Shown piece by piece: positions 25,620-34,426 of a stretch of 64,000 nucleotides of DNA; position 1 is the first letter of the stretch, and every line of letters starts with the position of its first letter. A program made the translations under genes and the position numbers. The stretch comes from an uncultured bacterium (GTDB lineage: Bacteria > Planctomycetota > JAJSAM01 > JAJVHW01): assembly GCA_937996235.1 (NCBI GenBank), contig CALKVK010000031.1, positions 62,001-126,000 on the forward strand, written 5' to 3'. The notes beneath the pieces were generated by a model, which was not told the DNA's origin, searched no databases, and saw nothing but the letters and a program-made list of their open reading frames with translations.

Positions 25620-26240
25620 ATGGCCGCGCGCACCGTCTCCATCGAAGCGCTCGTCGACCTCCTGCGGAAGGCCGAGGGCGAGGCCGTCACCAGCAGCCGC
25701 ATCGCGGACCTGCTGACCTCCGTGCGCCTCGAGCGCCGGAGCGTCGAGCGCTACGTGCGCCACGGCAGCGACCACTACATGCGGCACCTGATCCACCGCG
25801 ACCGTCTCTTCGACATCATGACGATCTGCTGGCTGCCCGGGCAGGGCACGCCGGTGCACACGCACAACGGCCAGCTCGGCTGGGCCTTCACCGTGCAGGG
25901 CGCGATCGAGTGCACCGAGTACCTGTGGCGCGGGTGCGACCGGCCGCAGAACCAGAACGTCGCGGGCCTCGACTGCCTCGCGGGCGGCATGCGCGTGCAG
26001 CTCGACCCGCAGCGCACGATCCGCTGCGAACCGGGCCACGGCCTGAACGTGGTCGACAAGCAGGTGACGATCCACTCGCTGACGGTGCCGAAGGACTGCG
26101 ACGAGCCCGTCGTGTCGCTGCACGTCTACTCGCTCCCCTTCGACTCCTGCGTCGTCTTCGACGTGGCGAAGGGACGGTGCGAGAGGAAGGAACTGCAGTT
26201 CGACAGCGCGCCCGACGGGTACGAAGTCAGAGTGCGGTAA
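25620..26240 (+). CDS. Cysteine dioxygenase-like cupin
   Basis: Thiol dioxygenase of the cysteine dioxygenase type I family, a mononuclear iron cupin that oxidises cysteine to cysteine sulfinate. The 206 residues carry the three-histidine iron site: H80 and H82 in TPVHTHNGQLGW and H152 in TIHSLTV. The strand order and the phrase YVRHGSDHYMRHLIHRD, seen near the substrate arginine/tyrosine region of CDO, support the family. Substrate may be another thiol. The 3' end (26177-26210) has an inverted copy beyond the stop, next to element C. Confidence 0.8.
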   Translation: MAARTVSIEALVDLLRKAEGEAVTSSRIADLLTSVRLERRSVERYVRHGSDHYMRHLIHRDRLFDIMTICWLPGQGTPVHTHNGQLGWAFTVQGAIECTEYLWRGCDRPQNQNVAGLDCLAGGMRVQLDPQRTIRCEPGHGLNVVDKQVTIHSLTVPKDCDEPVVSLHVYSLPFDSCVVFDVAKGRCERKELQFDSAPDGYEVRVR

Positions 26241-26277
26241 CTCCGCGCTGTCGATCGGCAGTTCCTTCCTCTCGCAC
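26177..26277. repeat. 34-bp inverted repeat: 3' end of the dioxygenase gene and its copy
   Basis: Arm 26177-26210 lies inside the coding region and arm 26244-26277 lies beyond the stop. They are reverse complements at 32 of 34 positions, with the stop codon in the 33-base loop. The outer arm abuts the TTCCTAG terminus of element C directly. Confidence 0.93.
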
Positions 26278-26806
26278 TTCCTAGTGGTCCGATCCGCTGA
26301 CGCGGATCGGACGTTGCGCTCGCGCGCCTGTCGGCGCCGCTCGCTTCCACCCGAGGGTTGGGTCAGCCCATCGAAGGGTGAGCGGAGCGCCGTCGTCGGA
26401 AGGGCGTCAGGTGGACGTCGTCGAGCGAGAGCACCACTGCGCGCGTGACGACGGGCGGCGCCGCCTTCCGCAGCGCACTCGACGGTCCGACGCACCGACG
26501 GTCGGTCGCGGTTGACGTCATCCGCGACGCACACCTGACGCGCCGTCGTTGGCACTGCGCCAGGCGTACGCCGTAGGTCACGTCCGTCGGTTCGCATGTT
26601 CGAACGCGCTGTCGGAAGGCGGCGCACGCCCTTCGTCGCGCGAACTCTCGTGCCCTCGCTCGATGCCGTCCACCTGAAGCCCTTCCGACGAGGGCGCTCC
26701 GCTCACCCTTCGAGAGGTGGATCCCACCCTCGGGTGGAAGCAGACGCGGGCAGAGCCCGCGGATGCGCAACGTCCGATCTGCGTCAGCAGATCGGACCAC
26801 TAGGAA
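26278..26806. repeat. dispersed long inverted-repeat element, copy C (longest)
   Basis: A 529-bp intergenic element with both termini intact (TTCCTAGTGGTCC at 26278, its reverse complement ending at 26806). Homology between the two arms extends further than in A and B, about 150 bp, including GGAAGGGCGTCAGGTGGACG near 26398 and its inverted partner near 26672-26690. The left hairpin is GTCCGATCCGC-TGAC-GCGGATCGGAC and the right one has the T/A variant. The unpaired centre (about 26450-26640) shows no gene. Confidence 0.88.
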
Positions 26807-26903
26807 GTCGCCCATGGTCCGCGCCGGCTGCGCCGGCGCCGCGGAGGCCACCGGGGGCGTGCGCTCCGCGCACGCCCCCGCTAGCCTCCGCGCCATGGGC
26901 GAC
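26807..26903. repeat. inverted repeat over the start of the GCS2-CBS gene
   Basis: GTCGCCCATGG (26807-26817) is the reverse complement of CCATGGGCGAC (26893-26903), which holds the start codon of the next gene. Inside, CGGGGGCGTGCGC (26852-26864) and GCGCACGCCCCCG (26868-26880) form a perfect 13-bp stem, and GCGGAGGC pairs with GCCTCCGC. About 20 extra bases interrupt the left arm. The left arm abuts element C. Confidence 0.85.
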
Positions 26904-28823
26904 CAGAACGTCGAGGCGCTGATCGGCGAGCCGCAGCTCCAGGCCTTCACGGCCGCGCTGCTCGAGGACGTGCGCGCGCTCGAGCTCATGCTCGAGAAGG
27001 GGCTGATCGAGACGGGGCACCGGCGCGCGGGCGCCGAGCAGGAGATGTTCCTCGTCAACCGCGGCTACCGGCCGGCGCCGCTCGCGCTCGAGGCGCTCGC
27101 GCTGCTCGACGACCCGCACTTCACGACCGAGCTCGCACGCTTCAACCTCGAGACGAACCTGCCCGTCTACGAGATCACGCCCGACCTGCTCGGCCGGATG
27201 GAGCGCGACCTCCGCGGCCTCCTCGAGGGCGCCCTCGCGAAGCTCGCCAAGCTCGACGCGATGCTGGTGCTGACGGGCATCCTGCCGTCCCTGCGGCTCG
27301 CCGACCTGCACATCGACAACATGACGCCGATCCCGCGCTACCACGCGCTGAACGCGGCCATGTGCCGCGCGCGCGGCGGCAGCTTCGAGACGCGCATCAA
27401 GGGCGTCGACGAGCTCTTCTGCACGCACGACAACGTCATGCTCGAGTCGTGCAACACGAGCTTCCAGCTCCACCTGCAGGTCGGGCCGGAGGAGTTCGCG
27501 CGGCAGTACAACGTCGCGCAGCTCGTCACGGCGCCGCTGCTCGCCGCGGCGGTGAACTCCCCCATCCTGCTCGGCCGGCGGCTCTGGCACGAGACGCGCG
27601 TCGCGCTCTTCCAGCAGTCCGTGGACGCGCGCTCCGAGACGCACAAGCTGCGCGGCGGACGCCGCCGGGTGCGTTTCGGCGACGCCTGGGTGCGCAACTC
27701 GGTGATGGAGATCTTCAAGGAGGACGTCGCGCGCTTCCGCGCCGTGCTCTCGACGGACTTCGAGGCGGACCCCGTCGGCATGGTCGAGCGCGGCGAGGTG
27801 CCGGCGCTGCGCGCGCTGCGCCTGCACAACGGCACCGTCTACCGCTGGAACCGCGCGTGCTACGGCACGCACCTCGGCCGCGCGCACCTGCGCATCGAGA
27901 ACCGCGTGCTCCCCGCGGGGCCCACCGTGCTCGACGAGATGGCCAACGCCGCGTTCTTCTACGGACTCATGTTCGCGTGCGGCGACGAGTACGGCGACGT
28001 GTCGCAGCGTCTCGCGTTCTCGGACGCGAAGGCGAACTTCCTCGCGGCGGCGCGGCTCGGCCTGAAGGCGCAGTTCACGTGGATCGGCGACCGCAACGTG
28101 CCGGCCGACGAGCTGATCCTCGAGGAGCTGCTGCCGCTCGCGCACGAGGGCCTGATCGACGCGGGCCTCGACAGCTCCGACGTGGACCGCTACCTCGGCA
28201 TCCTGCACGACCGCGTGGAGAGCGGGCAGACGGGCGCGCAGTGGATGTTCGACTCGTACGCGCGGCTCGAGGGCACGGCGCGCACGACGGACGAGCGCAT
28301 GCGCATCCTCACGGCGGCGACGATCGAGCGGCAGAAGACGACGCGCCCCGTGCACACGTGGGAGCCGGCGCGCCCCGAGGAGGCGTCGGACTGGCGGCCG
28401 AGCTACGAGACCGTCGGCCAGTTCATGCAGACCGACCTGTTCACGCTGCGCCCCGGCGACATCGTGGACCTCGCCGCCAACGTCATGGACTGGGAGAAGC
28501 TGCGGCACATCCCGGTCGAGAGCGACGACGGCAAGCTCGTCGGACTGATCTCCGACCGCGCGCTCCTGCGTCTGCTCGCGAAGGGATACAGCAAACGCGG
28601 ACACGGCCCGGTGGTCATAGGGGATGTGATGAAGAAGGACCCCGTGACCGTGGCGCCGGACACGAAGACGCTGCAGGCGATCGGCATCATGCGCGAGCGC
28701 AAGGTCGGGTGTCTGCCCGTCGTGGAGAAGGGCCGCCTCGTCGGGCTCATCACGGAGCGCGACCTGATCGAGGTCGCTGCGCAGCTCCTCGAGGCGCAGC
28801 TCAAGGAGGCGCTGGGCACGTGA
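26895..28823 (+). CDS. GCS2-type carboxylate-amine ligase fused to CBS domains
   Basis: A 642-residue protein. Residues about 20-480 belong to the glutamate-cysteine ligase type 2 (GCS2) superfamily: AGAEQEMFLVN supplies the metal-binding glutamates, with FNLETNLPVYEITPD and AHLRIENRVLPAGPT as further motifs. Residues about 510-640 form a CBS pair (LTERDL-type ends ISDRALLRLL and LITERDLIEV). It may ligate glutamate or a related acid to an amine under nucleotide control through the CBS pair; the substrate is unknown. The ATG at 26895 is inside an inverted repeat. The next gene overlaps its stop by 4 bases. Confidence 0.8.
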   Translation: MGDQNVEALIGEPQLQAFTAALLEDVRALELMLEKGLIETGHRRAGAEQEMFLVNRGYRPAPLALEALALLDDPHFTTELARFNLETNLPVYEITPDLLGRMERDLRGLLEGALAKLAKLDAMLVLTGILPSLRLADLHIDNMTPIPRYHALNAAMCRARGGSFETRIKGVDELFCTHDNVMLESCNTSFQLHLQVGPEEFARQYNVAQLVTAPLLAAAVNSPILLGRRLWHETRVALFQQSVDARSETHKLRGGRRRVRFGDAWVRNSVMEIFKEDVARFRAVLSTDFEADPVGMVERGEVPALRALRLHNGTVYRWNRACYGTHLGRAHLRIENRVLPAGPTVLDEMANAAFFYGLMFACGDEYGDVSQRLAFSDAKANFLAAARLGLKAQFTWIGDRNVPADELILEELLPLAHEGLIDAGLDSSDVDRYLGILHDRVESGQTGAQWMFDSYARLEGTARTTDERMRILTAATIERQKTTRPVHTWEPARPEEASDWRPSYETVGQFMQTDLFTLRPGDIVDLAANVMDWEKLRHIPVESDDGKLVGLISDRALLRLLAKGYSKRGHGPVVIGDVMKKDPVTVAPDTKTLQAIGIMRERKVGCLPVVEKGRLVGLITERDLIEVAAQLLEAQLKEALGT

Positions 28824-29992
28824 CGGCGGCCGTGGCGGCGGCGGGCCGCACGTTCGAGCGCATCCTCGGGCGCGTGCGCGGCGACGCGCCCGGGCCGACC
28901 CTCGTCGTGTGCGGCGGCATCCACGGGAACGAGCCGGCCGGCGCGCTCGCGGCGCAGCGCGTCGCGGCGGAGCTCGTCGCGCGCGGGACGCCGCTCCGCG
29001 GCGCGTTCACGGCGGTCGCGGGCAACCTGGCGGGACTCGCGGGCGACCGGCGCTATCTGCGCACCGACCTGAACCGCCTGTGGACGCAGGAGCGCGTGGA
29101 CGCGCTGCTCGCCGCCGACCCGCGGCTCGACGTGGACGAGGACGCGGAGCAGCGCGCGCTCATCGGCGTCTTCGAGGACGAGCAGCGTGCGGCGCGCGGC
29201 GACGTGGCCATCCTCGACCTGCACACCACGTCGTCGGCCGGGCCGCCGTTCTGCATCTTCAGCGACACCCTGCCGAACCGCGAGGCCGCGCTGCAGCTCG
29301 GCATCCCGGCGATCCTCGGGCTCGAGGAGTGCATCGACGGCACGCTGCTCGACCACGCCACGAAGACGGGCATGATCGCGTTCGTCGTCGAGGGCGGGCA
29401 GCACGCGGACCCCGGCTCGGTGCGGCGCCACGAGGCCGCGATCTGGCTGACGCTCGTCGCGCTCGGCTGCGTGGACGCGCGCGACGTCCCCGACCTCGCG
29501 GGACTGCGCGCGGAGCTCGCGCGCGCGACGGCCGGCATGCCGCGCGCGGTCGAGATCCGCTACCGCCACGCGCTGCAGCCGGGCGACGCGTTCGCGATGC
29601 GCCCCGGCTACTCGGGCTTCCAACCCGTCGCCGAGGGCGAGGTGCTGGCGGCGCAGCGCGGCGCGGACGTCCGCTCGCCGCTCGCGGGGCGCATCCTGAT
29701 GCCGCTCTACCAGGCGCAGGGCGACGACGGCTTCTTCATCGTGCGCGACGTGCGTCCGTTCTGGCTCGGCGTCTCGACGTGGCTGCGGCGCCTCGGCGTC
29801 CCGGCGCTCGTGCCGCTGCTGCCGGGCGTGCGGCAGCACCCCGAGCGGCCCGACTGGATCGTCGTGCGCCCGCGCGTCGCGCGCTTCTACCGCTCCGAGC
29901 TCCTGCACCTGCTCGGCTTCCGCACGCGCAGCGTCACGCGCGACGCGATCGTGTTCGCGCGGCGGCGCCGCAGACGGCCCGGGCATGCGTAG
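28820..29992 (+). CDS. Succinylglutamate desuccinylase/aspartoacylase family hydrolase
   Basis: Zinc-dependent amidohydrolase of the AstE/AspA (M14-like) family, 390 residues. The zinc ligands are seen in CGGIHGNEPAG (His and Glu, near residue 35) and DLHTTSSAGPP (His, near residue 134). The catalytic glutamate is likely in FVVEGGQHADPGS. The GTG start overlaps the stop of the GCS2-CBS gene (GTGA), so the two proteins are coupled. A ligase-hydrolase pair suggests making and breaking an N-acylated amino acid or small peptide; this is inference. Confidence 0.82.
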   Translation: MTAAVAAAGRTFERILGRVRGDAPGPTLVVCGGIHGNEPAGALAAQRVAAELVARGTPLRGAFTAVAGNLAGLAGDRRYLRTDLNRLWTQERVDALLAADPRLDVDEDAEQRALIGVFEDEQRAARGDVAILDLHTTSSAGPPFCIFSDTLPNREAALQLGIPAILGLEECIDGTLLDHATKTGMIAFVVEGGQHADPGSVRRHEAAIWLTLVALGCVDARDVPDLAGLRAELARATAGMPRAVEIRYRHALQPGDAFAMRPGYSGFQPVAEGEVLAAQRGADVRSPLAGRILMPLYQAQGDDGFFIVRDVRPFWLGVSTWLRRLGVPALVPLLPGVRQHPERPDWIVVRPRVARFYRSELLHLLGFRTRSVTRDAIVFARRRRRRPGHA

Positions 29993-30377
29993 CGCGCGCG
30001 CGGCGCTCGTCGCCCTCGCGCTGCTCCTCGCCGCGTGCTCGACGTCGCGCGTGCTCTGGCGCGACGGCGCGCTGCGCGAGCCGCTCGCGGCGGATGCGCC
30101 GATCGCGTTCTACGTGCGCTCGTCCGCACCGGACGACCTGCGCGCGGGCCTCCTCGCGCGCGGCGCGACCGCGGTGTCCGTGGCGCCCGACGGCACGCGC
30201 GTCGCCGAGATGGGCTTCGTGGACAACGCGCTCGAGACGTGGGACGGACTGCTCGACCGCGTGCGCCGCGCCGCGCGCGACCTCGGCGCCGACCGCGTCG
30301 TCGCCACGGGCACGCTGGAGGGCACGGGCGAGCGCGTCGTGCTGTTCCAGTTCGTGACCACGGTCTCAGCCCGCTGA
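29985..30377 (+). CDS. Small lipoprotein, function unknown
   Basis: Unassigned 130-residue protein with a lipoprotein signal peptide: MRSARAALVALALLLAACST, lipobox LAAC with the cysteine at residue 18. The mature part is a compact alpha/beta segment (FYVRSSAPDDLRAGLLARGA, DLGADRVVATGTLEGTGER). It overlaps the upstream hydrolase by 8 bases and is probably cotranscribed with it. Confidence 0.8.
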   Translation: MRSARAALVALALLLAACSTSRVLWRDGALREPLAADAPIAFYVRSSAPDDLRAGLLARGATAVSVAPDGTRVAEMGFVDNALETWDGLLDRVRRAARDLGADRVVATGTLEGTGERVVLFQFVTTVSAR

Positions 30378-30483
30378 ACCCGCTGTTCGGAACGGTTCCC
30401 GCATCGTCGTGTGATGAGGGACACTGACGCCGCGGCGCGGTGCCCGCGCCGCGTGCGCACCCCGTGCGCAGGAGCGAGGCAGG

Positions 30484-31881
30484 ATGCGACGTTCGACCAG
30501 GAGACGCATGGGGTTCGCGGCGGCAGCCGCCGTGCTCGCGGTCGCGGCCGCCGCGGCGGTACGCGCCGTCGCGGGAGAGGACGCGCCGCACACGCTGCCG
30601 TTCGCACCGAGCGCGCTCACGACCGCGTCGGGCGCCACGGCGGACCCCGATGCGTTCGGCGAGCCGGAGGTCTGCGAGACCTGCCACGTGGCGCAGGCCG
30701 CGGCGTGGCGCGGTTCGCTGCACAGCCGCTCGCACGAGGACGCGCTCTACCTCGCGTTCGCGAAGCGCGCGCGCGAGGAGGGCGGCGACGCGCTCTACCG
30801 CTTCTGCTCCGGGTGCCACGCGCCCGGAGCGGTCGCGACGGGCGAGATCCCGGGAGATGCGTCCACCGAGCACACGTTCCTGACGCACGACGGCGTCTCG
30901 TGCGACATCTGCCACACGGCGGCGCGCGTGAACGTGCGGCACGAGGGCGGCGGGGCGAACGGCTCGCTGGTGCTCGAGGAGGGCGAGACGCGCTTCGGCC
31001 CGATCGAAGATCCGATCGACACGCCCGCGCACGATTCGCAGTACTCGGCGACGCACACGCAGGCGCTGTTCTGTTCGGCGTGCCACTCGCTCACGCACCC
31101 GACCAACGGCGTCGTGATCGAGAACACGTTCGCGGAGTGGAAGGCGAGCCCCTACGCGGCGGCCGGCATCCAGTGCCAGGACTGCCACATGCGCACGGTG
31201 GACCAGGCGCTCGAGGTGGTGCGCACCATGCGGCCCGTGGTCGTGCCGGGGACGACGGTCAAGGGCAAGGAGCGTCCCAACACGTACGCGCACCTCTTCG
31301 TGGGCGGCAACGTCAACGGCGAGCTCGTGGGCGCGGACGCCGCGCACGTCGCGGAGGCCGAGAAGCGGCTGCGCACGGTGGCGTCCATGGTCGTCGAGGC
31401 GCCGCAGCACACGCGGCCCGGCGCGCGCGCGGAGTTCGTCGTCGCCGTCACGAACGTCGCCGCGGGTCACTCGTTGCCGACGTCGATCACGGAGCTGCGC
31501 CGCGTGTGGATCGACGTGCGCGTCACCGACGCCGCCGGTCGCGAGGTGTTCCGCAGCGGCGCGCTCGACGAGCACGGCGCGCTCGCGCCCGGCAGCGTCT
31601 GGTTCGGCAGCGAGCTGCACGACGCCGACGGCGCCGTCACGTACCTGCCCTGGCGCGCGGCCTCCGTCGGCCGCGAGCGGCTGCTCGCGGCGCGGGAGAC
31701 GAGCCGCGACACCTTCGCCTTCGACGTGCCCGCCGACGCACAGGGTCCGCTCGCCGTCACCGCGACGCTGCGCTACCGCTCGGCGCCGCAGGACGTGCTC
31801 GACGCCCTCTTCGGGAAGGGCGCGCTGGTCGTGCGCACGTTCGACATGACCGAGGCCCGCGCCACCGTGCCGCTGGAGTAG
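30484..31881 (+). CDS. Pentahaem c-type cytochrome (c554-like)
   Basis: Exported multihaem cytochrome, 465 residues. A signal segment (about 10-30) precedes five CXXCH sites: CETCH, CSGCH, CDICH, CSACH and CQDCH, all within the first 240 residues, with extra histidines (HSRSHE, THDGVSC) that could be distal ligands. The C-terminal half is haem-free and beta-rich, as in tetrahaem cytochrome c554 relatives that carry an extra domain. It probably moves electrons in the periplasm. It converges with the heptahaem gene 13 bases downstream. Substrate or partner cannot be told. Confidence 0.85.
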   Translation: MRRSTRRRMGFAAAAAVLAVAAAAAVRAVAGEDAPHTLPFAPSALTTASGATADPDAFGEPEVCETCHVAQAAAWRGSLHSRSHEDALYLAFAKRAREEGGDALYRFCSGCHAPGAVATGEIPGDASTEHTFLTHDGVSCDICHTAARVNVRHEGGGANGSLVLEEGETRFGPIEDPIDTPAHDSQYSATHTQALFCSACHSLTHPTNGVVIENTFAEWKASPYAAAGIQCQDCHMRTVDQALEVVRTMRPVVVPGTTVKGKERPNTYAHLFVGGNVNGELVGADAAHVAEAEKRLRTVASMVVEAPQHTRPGARAEFVVAVTNVAAGHSLPTSITELRRVWIDVRVTDAAGREVFRSGALDEHGALAPGSVWFGSELHDADGAVTYLPWRAASVGRERLLAARETSRDTFAFDVPADAQGPLAVTATLRYRSAPQDVLDALFGKGALVVRTFDMTEARATVPLE

Positions 31882-31894
31882 CGGTCCGCGCCGC

Positions 31895-33937
31895 TCAGCG
31901 CCCGCGCTGTTCCGCGGCGCGCGCACGCGCCGCGTAGTCCGCGGCCGCGTCGGCGTCGCCCGCCTCGCCCGCGAGCTGCGCCATGCCGTAGAGCGCCGGG
32001 ATGCAGTCGGGCGCGAGGCGCAGCGCCTCGCCGAGGAGCGGGCGCGACTCCGCGCCGCGGCCGAGCAGGTACAGATGTTCGCCCGCACGCACGAGCGCGA
32101 GCGGCTCGCGCGGCAGGAAGACGAGCCGGTCCCACGCGAACTCGAGTGCGACGTCGGTGCGGCCCGCGCGCTCCGCGATGCCGTCGCCGATCTCCGCGAG
32201 GTCGAGCCGCGGCCCGCAGCGCGCGCGCGTCTTCTGCAGCACGGCGAGTGCGTCGTCGGGCCGGCCCGCGCGCTCGAGCGCGAGCGCCAGACCGTGGACG
32301 AGCTCGAGGTCGTCGGGCGCGGTGTCGCACGCGCGCGCCAGCCAGCGCGCGGCGCCGGGCACGTCGTCGAGCGCGAGGGCCGTCAGGCCGCGCTCGGCGA
32401 CGACGGACGCATTGGAGCCGTGGAGCACGAGCGCCGCGTCGAGCACGTCCGCCGCCTGCTGCGCGCGGCCGCGCAGCCGCAGCGCCCGCGCCGCGCGCCA
32501 CGCCACATCGACGTCGGTCGGCCGCGCCGCGAGGAGGCGGTCGAGGATCGCACCTGCGCGCTCGACGTAGCCGGGCGCCGGCACGCCGAACGTGGCCGCC
32601 GCGGCGTCCGCCCCGATCAGGTACGCCTGCGCGAGGAGCAGCTCCGCGTGGGGCGACGCGCCCTCCGGATCGAGCAGGTCCACGAGCGGCAGGTCGCGGA
32701 CGGCGTGGGCCGCGATCGAGGTCGCCTCGGGGGAGAGTCCCGCCGCCGGCGGCGGCTCCGGCCGGCGCCGCACCCAGTGGTCCGTCGTGCGCGTGTGCGC
32801 GATGTCGCTCGACGGCACCTGCGCCATGTGGCAGCTCGCACACGAGTGCCCGGCGCGCGTCGCGTGCGCCTCGCCGCACGCGCCGTCGTCGTGGCAGACG
32901 CCGCACGCGTTCGCGGCCTCGAGACCCGCCGGGGCGTGCGGGTTGTGGCACGTCGTGCAGGTCATCCCCTCGGACTCGCGGAAGCACGCGGACTTCTCGA
33001 GGCGCTCCGCGTGCCCCGCGATCGCGGCCCCCGCGTCGGCCTTGCCGGTCTCGGGCACGAACATCGCGGACACGGTCGAGAGCGGCTCGCCCGGACGGAA
33101 GTCGCGCAGCGAGCGGCCGGGCACGAACACCTGCGTCCCGGCCGCCAGGTGGCACTGGTAGCAGACGTCGCTCTGGCGCTCGACCGGCAGACGCGACGGG
33201 TTCACGATGCTGCGCGGGTCGCCCGTGAGCGCGTGCTCGGCGCCGTCGCCGTGGCAGCGCGAGCACCCGACGCCGAGCGTCAGCTTGCCGCGGAACCCGA
33301 ACCGCACGTTCGCGTCGCGCGGCTCCGCGTCGCCCGTGTGGCACTGTACGCAGAGCGTGGTCGCCGCCCGCGTCGCGACGCTGCGGAAGCCCGCGCCCGG
33401 CGAGAGCGAGACGTCGCCGAGTTCGCGGAACCACGTCACCGGCAGCATCAGCAGGCTGCCGTCCGGCGCGACGGAGTAGTACGAGCGCGTCGCCGCGCCG
33501 CTGCCGACCACCAGGTGCACGGGCAGCGTGAAGCGCACGCGCTCGACGCCGGCGGGGTCCACGTACGAGATCGTCTGCTCGTAGCGGCCGTCCGCTGCGC
33601 CGAAGCGCAGGCGGATGCCGCTGCCGTCGTGCACGAACTCGCGGCCGACGAACCCCGCCTCCGGCGAACCGGCGCCCGCGGGCAGCGTCATCGCCTCGTG
33701 CATGCCGCTCCGCGCGTACGCCGCGACGATCTGCTCGTGGCACGTGCCGCAGCCCTCGTCCACGTCGGCCGTGACGATCCCGCCCGGCAGCTCGACGCCC
33801 GCCTGGTGCGGCGTCGTCGCCGGCAGCGCGACCGGCGCCGCAGGCGGCGGCTCCGGCGCCTCGTCGGCGGTGCCGTCGCACGCGGCCGCGCACGCCGCCA
33901 GGAACAGGATCGCGAGAGCGCGCACGTCCGTGGTCAC
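31895..33937 (-). CDS. Heptahaem cytochrome lipoprotein with TPR repeats
   Basis: 680-residue multihaem protein. A lipoprotein-type signal (ILFLAACAAACDG) leads into a region with seven CXXCH sites: CGTCH, CVQCH, CSRCH, CYQCH, CTTCH, CGVCH and CASCH (residues about 60-375). Residues about 420-675 are TPR-like helices (RGLTALALDDVPGAARWLAR, LRLAPDCIPALYGMAQLAGE). The layout resembles planctomycete and deltaproteobacterial cytochromes with C-terminal TPRs that may gather partners. The convergent pentahaem gene suggests related respiration. Enzymatic activity is not evident. Confidence 0.85.
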   Translation of the reverse strand: MTTDVRALAILFLAACAAACDGTADEAPEPPPAAPVALPATTPHQAGVELPGGIVTADVDEGCGTCHEQIVAAYARSGMHEAMTLPAGAGSPEAGFVGREFVHDGSGIRLRFGAADGRYEQTISYVDPAGVERVRFTLPVHLVVGSGAATRSYYSVAPDGSLLMLPVTWFRELGDVSLSPGAGFRSVATRAATTLCVQCHTGDAEPRDANVRFGFRGKLTLGVGCSRCHGDGAEHALTGDPRSIVNPSRLPVERQSDVCYQCHLAAGTQVFVPGRSLRDFRPGEPLSTVSAMFVPETGKADAGAAIAGHAERLEKSACFRESEGMTCTTCHNPHAPAGLEAANACGVCHDDGACGEAHATRAGHSCASCHMAQVPSSDIAHTRTTDHWVRRRPEPPPAAGLSPEATSIAAHAVRDLPLVDLLDPEGASPHAELLLAQAYLIGADAAAATFGVPAPGYVERAGAILDRLLAARPTDVDVAWRAARALRLRGRAQQAADVLDAALVLHGSNASVVAERGLTALALDDVPGAARWLARACDTAPDDLELVHGLALALERAGRPDDALAVLQKTRARCGPRLDLAEIGDGIAERAGRTDVALEFAWDRLVFLPREPLALVRAGEHLYLLGRGAESRPLLGEALRLAPDCIPALYGMAQLAGEAGDADAAADYAARARAAEQRGR

Positions 33938-33977
33938 GCGCGCATCGTACGCGGCGGCGCGCGGCGGCGTGCGCGGA

Positions 33978-34364
33978 TCAGCGGTACGTGAAGTCGATCT
34001 CGCGCGACGGAGCCGTCTCGACGTGCAGGAGATCCTCCGCGACGCGCTCGATCACCACGTTGCGCAGCACGCCCTCGGCGCTCCGGTACCAGAGGACGTC
34101 CGCGGCGCCGTGCGGCGTGATCGTCACGAGCTCGCCGAGGTGCTGGGGCACGTGGACGCGCTGCCGCACCTCGTCGATGCGCTCGGCCGGCTTCCACACG
34201 CCGTCCACGCCGACGTCGAACGGCATCTTGTAGGAGACCGTGTACGAGCGCGCGTGGACCACGCCCGTCGCACGCGGCGCGTCGCCGGAACGCGCCTGCC
34301 CCACCGCCACGCCGCACACGAGTGCGGCGGCGGCCGCCGCCACCGGGACCAGCCATCTGCCCAT
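33978..34364 (-). CDS. Exported hypothetical protein
   Basis: Unassigned 128-residue protein with an N-terminal signal peptide (MGRWLVPVAAAAAALVCGVA). The mature part is beta-rich (SYTVSYKMPFDVGVDG, VRQRVHVPQHLGELVTITPH). The ATG at 34364 has AGGTGG just upstream; the longer frame behind it is a shadow of the dehydrogenase gene. It lies 62 bases downstream of the 2-hydroxyacid dehydrogenase gene and may be its operon partner. Confidence 0.7.
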   Translation of the reverse strand: MGRWLVPVAAAAAALVCGVAVGQARSGDAPRATGVVHARSYTVSYKMPFDVGVDGVWKPAERIDEVRQRVHVPQHLGELVTITPHGAADVLWYRSAEGVLRNVVIERVAEDLLHVETAPSREIDFTYR

Positions 34365-34426
34365 CGTCCACCTCCGTGCGGGAGCGTCGCGCGAGCCCCG
34401 CCCGACCTTGGACGACCGACGCCGCG

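Noticed and set aside
26763..26894. Upstream extension of the GCS2-CBS gene into element C
   Set aside because: Those codons lie within the repeat element and the inverted copy; the protein family starts near MGDQNVEAL.
26784..28604. 606-residue antisense frame opposite the GCS2-CBS gene
   Set aside because: Composition shadow with histidine/arginine-rich low-complexity protein and no motif.
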